The translations under genes and the position numbers were made by a program. From Clostridiaceae bacterium (GTDB lineage: Bacteria > Bacillota > Clostridia > Saccharofermentanales > UBA5734), in the NCBI GenBank assembly GCA_012729935.1, contig JAAYBY010000246.1, forward strand, positions 1 to 6,213: DNA of 6,213 nt, given 5' to 3'. The notes under the pieces are model-generated. The model worked only from the letters and a program-made list of their open reading frames with translations, was not told where the DNA came from and did no database searches. Below, piece after piece: positions 4,674-6,213 of this stretch (its first letter is position 1; every line of letters starts with the position of its first letter).

Positions 4674-6213
4674 GTGACTTGCCCTCCTTGATCGGCCAAT
4701 AATCGTGCGCCGCGGCTGCTGGCATCGACCTGCTGGACATAACGTGCCAGTACGCCGGTCAGTTTGCGATCAGGAGCCTGTTCAGGGTGCCGTTGAGACC
4801 ATTCTTCCTCCGGCACCAGTACGTCAATCGTCCTGGCCGGGATGTCGATGCGGATACGGTCACCTTCACGTACACGTGCGATCGGTCCGCCAACGGCCGC
4901 CTCTGGACAGACATGGCCGATCGACGATCCGCGTGTTGCCCCGGAAAAGCGCCCGTCCGTGATCAGTGCGACGCAATGATCCAAACCCATTCCGGCAAGT
5001 GCACTGGTCGGTGTGAGCATTTCCCGCATACCCGGTCCGCCTCTGGGTCCCTCAAAGCGGATGACAATGACATCACCCTTCTGAATCGTCTGATTAAAAA
5101 TCGCTTCCGTGACATCTTCCTCACAGTCAAAGACACGTGCCGGACCTTCGTGCCGCATCATCTCAGGCAATACAGCACCTTTCTTCACCACGCAGCCTTC
5201 AGGTGCCAGATTGCCAAAGAGGATCGCGAGTCCGCCATCCGGCGCATACGGATCATCTGCAGGTCTGATCACCTGACTGTCTGCACCCTGGCTGCTTTGG
5301 ATTCGGCTTGCCACGGTTCCTTCCACAGTCGGGTTGTCAACATTTATCAAGTGTTGTTTTGCCAGTTCAGCCATTACCGCACTGATTCCGCCTGACCTAT
5401 TGAGATCTGTTATAAAATGCGAGCCAGCAGGATTTAAATGGCAGATCTGCGGTGTTGTATCACTGATCCGGGCAATGTCGGTCAACTGCAGGTCGACGCC
5501 CGCTTCCCGCGCGATCGCCAGCAGATGAAGCACGGAGTTGGTTGATCCGCCGAGTGCCATATCAACACGAAGCGCATTCTCAATGGCCGATTGTGTGAGA
5601 ATCTCACGGGCTGTCCGGTGATGCTCGATCAGCTGAACAGCCAGTTGTCCCGTCCGGCGAGCCAGACGCAGCCTGTCTGAATAGACAGCCGGGATGGTTC
5701 CGCTTCCAGGCAGGGACAACCCCATCGCTTCCGTCAGACAATTCATGGTGTTAGCCGTATACATGCCTGAACAGCTGCCGCAGGTCGGGCAGGCTGACTG
5801 CTCAAGACATGTCAGCTCCTCACCTGTTATTTTTCCGGACGCATGGGCGCCGACGGCTTCAAATAAATTGCTGAGGCCGACTTGTTTTTGATTGTCCAGA
5901 CCAGGCAGCATCGGACCGCCGCTGACAAAAATGCTGGGCAGATTCATCCGTGCCGCTGCCATCAGCATGCCGGGAACGACTTTGTCGCAGTTAGGAATGA
6001 AGACAACCGCATCAAAGGAATGAGCCATCAACATGATTTCACAGCTGTCAGCGATCATATCACGACTGATCAGGGAATATTTCATTCCGGCATGATTCAT
6101 GGCGATACCGTCGCAGACGGCAATCGATGGAAACTCGAACGGAACGCCTCCGGCATTTCTGATGCCGGCTTTGACAGCATCTGTGATTGATCTCAAGTGA
6201 ACATGACCCGGTA
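4670..6213 (-). CDS. ilvD: Dihydroxy-acid dehydratase, N-terminus beyond window edge
   Basis: IlvD dehydrates 2,3-dihydroxy-3-methylvalerate or -isovalerate to the 2-keto acid using an Fe-S cluster. About 513 codons are visible. The frame stays open to the right edge, and its first residues read PGHVHL, a conserved IlvD motif near residue 50 of E. coli IlvD, so roughly 45-50 residues are missing. The in-frame TTG at 6194-6196 is the Leu codon of that motif and not a start. Counting from that Leu, visible motifs are CDGIAMNHAG (28-37), NCDKVVPGM (69-77) with a cluster Cys and the Lys that is carbamylated in relatives, ACPTCGSCSGM (135-145), GGSTN (216-220), GPRGGPGM (383-390) and DGRFSGATRG (414-423) with the likely catalytic Ser. 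The first cluster Cys would be off-window. Its TGA overlaps the ilvB ATG (4670-4673). The promoter and any leader lie outside. Confidence 0.97.
   Translation of the reverse strand, partial: PGHVHLRSITDAVKAGIRNAGGVPFEFPSIAVCDGIAMNHAGMKYSLISRDMIADSCEIMLMAHSFDAVVFIPNCDKVVPGMLMAAARMNLPSIFVSGGPMLPGLDNQKQVGLSNLFEAVGAHASGKITGEELTCLEQSACPTCGSCSGMYTANTMNCLTEAMGLSLPGSGTIPAVYSDRLRLARRTGQLAVQLIEHHRTAREILTQSAIENALRVDMALGGSTNSVLHLLAIAREAGVDLQLTDIARISDTTPQICHLNPAGSHFITDLNRSGGISAVMAELAKQHLINVDNPTVEGTVASRIQSSQGADSQVIRPADDPYAPDGGLAILFGNLAPEGCVVKKGAVLPEMMRHEGPARVFDCEEDVTEAIFNQTIQKGDVIVIRFEGPRGGPGMREMLTPTSALAGMGLDHCVALITDGRFSGATRGSSIGHVCPEAAVGGPIARVREGDRIRIDIPARTIDVLVPEEEWSQRHPEQAPDRKLTGVLARYVQQVDASSRGARLLADQGGQVT
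4683..4689 (-). promoter_or_regulatory. ilvB ribosome binding site inside the end of ilvD
   Basis: On the minus strand AAGGAGG is followed by 9 bases and then the ilvB ATG at 4673. It lies within the last codons of ilvD. With the ATGA overlap it supports coupled translation of the dehydratase and the synthase large subunit, and it fixes the ilvB start. Confidence 0.85.

Noticed and set aside
4787..5395. Plus-strand ORF of 202 codons opposite ilvD
   Set aside because: It lies wholly antisense to well-conserved ilvD sequence, has no recognisable domain, and is the kind of open frame produced by codon bias on the coding strand.
6194..6196. TTG as the start codon of ilvD
   Set aside because: The frame continues to the window edge and encodes PGHVHL, a conserved IlvD motif whose Leu is this TTG. 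There is no ribosome binding site before it.

Overview
The window looks like ordinary chromosomal DNA from a low-to-moderate G+C Firmicute, most likely a member of the Clostridia. Three things point there: strong AAGGAGG ribosome binding sites before most genes, a small P-loop protein of a kind I recall mainly from clostridial genomes, and a class I ketol-acid reductoisomerase whose nucleotide loop reads GLYEGSKSW. No taxon can be proved from the sequence. There are no tRNA or rRNA genes, insertion sequences, CRISPR repeats or phage genes.

Left part (1-1250). An open frame with no start in view ends at 152 and may be the tail of an upstream gene. A 136-residue P-loop protein of unknown function follows (173-583), then a stem-loop, then mscL for the large-conductance mechanosensitive channel (758-1177), closed by a good intrinsic terminator.

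Right part (1339 to the end). Four genes cover the common steps of isoleucine and valine synthesis in two convergent pairs. On the plus strand are ilvN (acetolactate synthase small subunit) and ilvC (ketol-acid reductoisomerase). On the minus strand are ilvD (dihydroxy-acid dehydratase, running off the right edge) and ilvB (acetolactate synthase large subunit). Each pair is joined by an ATGA stop/start overlap. The two pairs meet tail to tail across 81 bases holding one perfectly symmetrical terminator that can serve both strands.

Together IlvB and IlvN make acetolactate or acetohydroxybutyrate, IlvC reduces and isomerises it, and IlvD dehydrates the diol to the 2-keto acid. The unusual point is the layout. 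The two subunits of one enzyme lie on opposite strands, in separate transcription units. The order is what one inversion of an ilvNC block would produce from an ancestral ilvDBNC operon. I see no new defence, mobile or secondary-metabolite system here; the findings concern operon architecture, regulation and a few residue-level variations.
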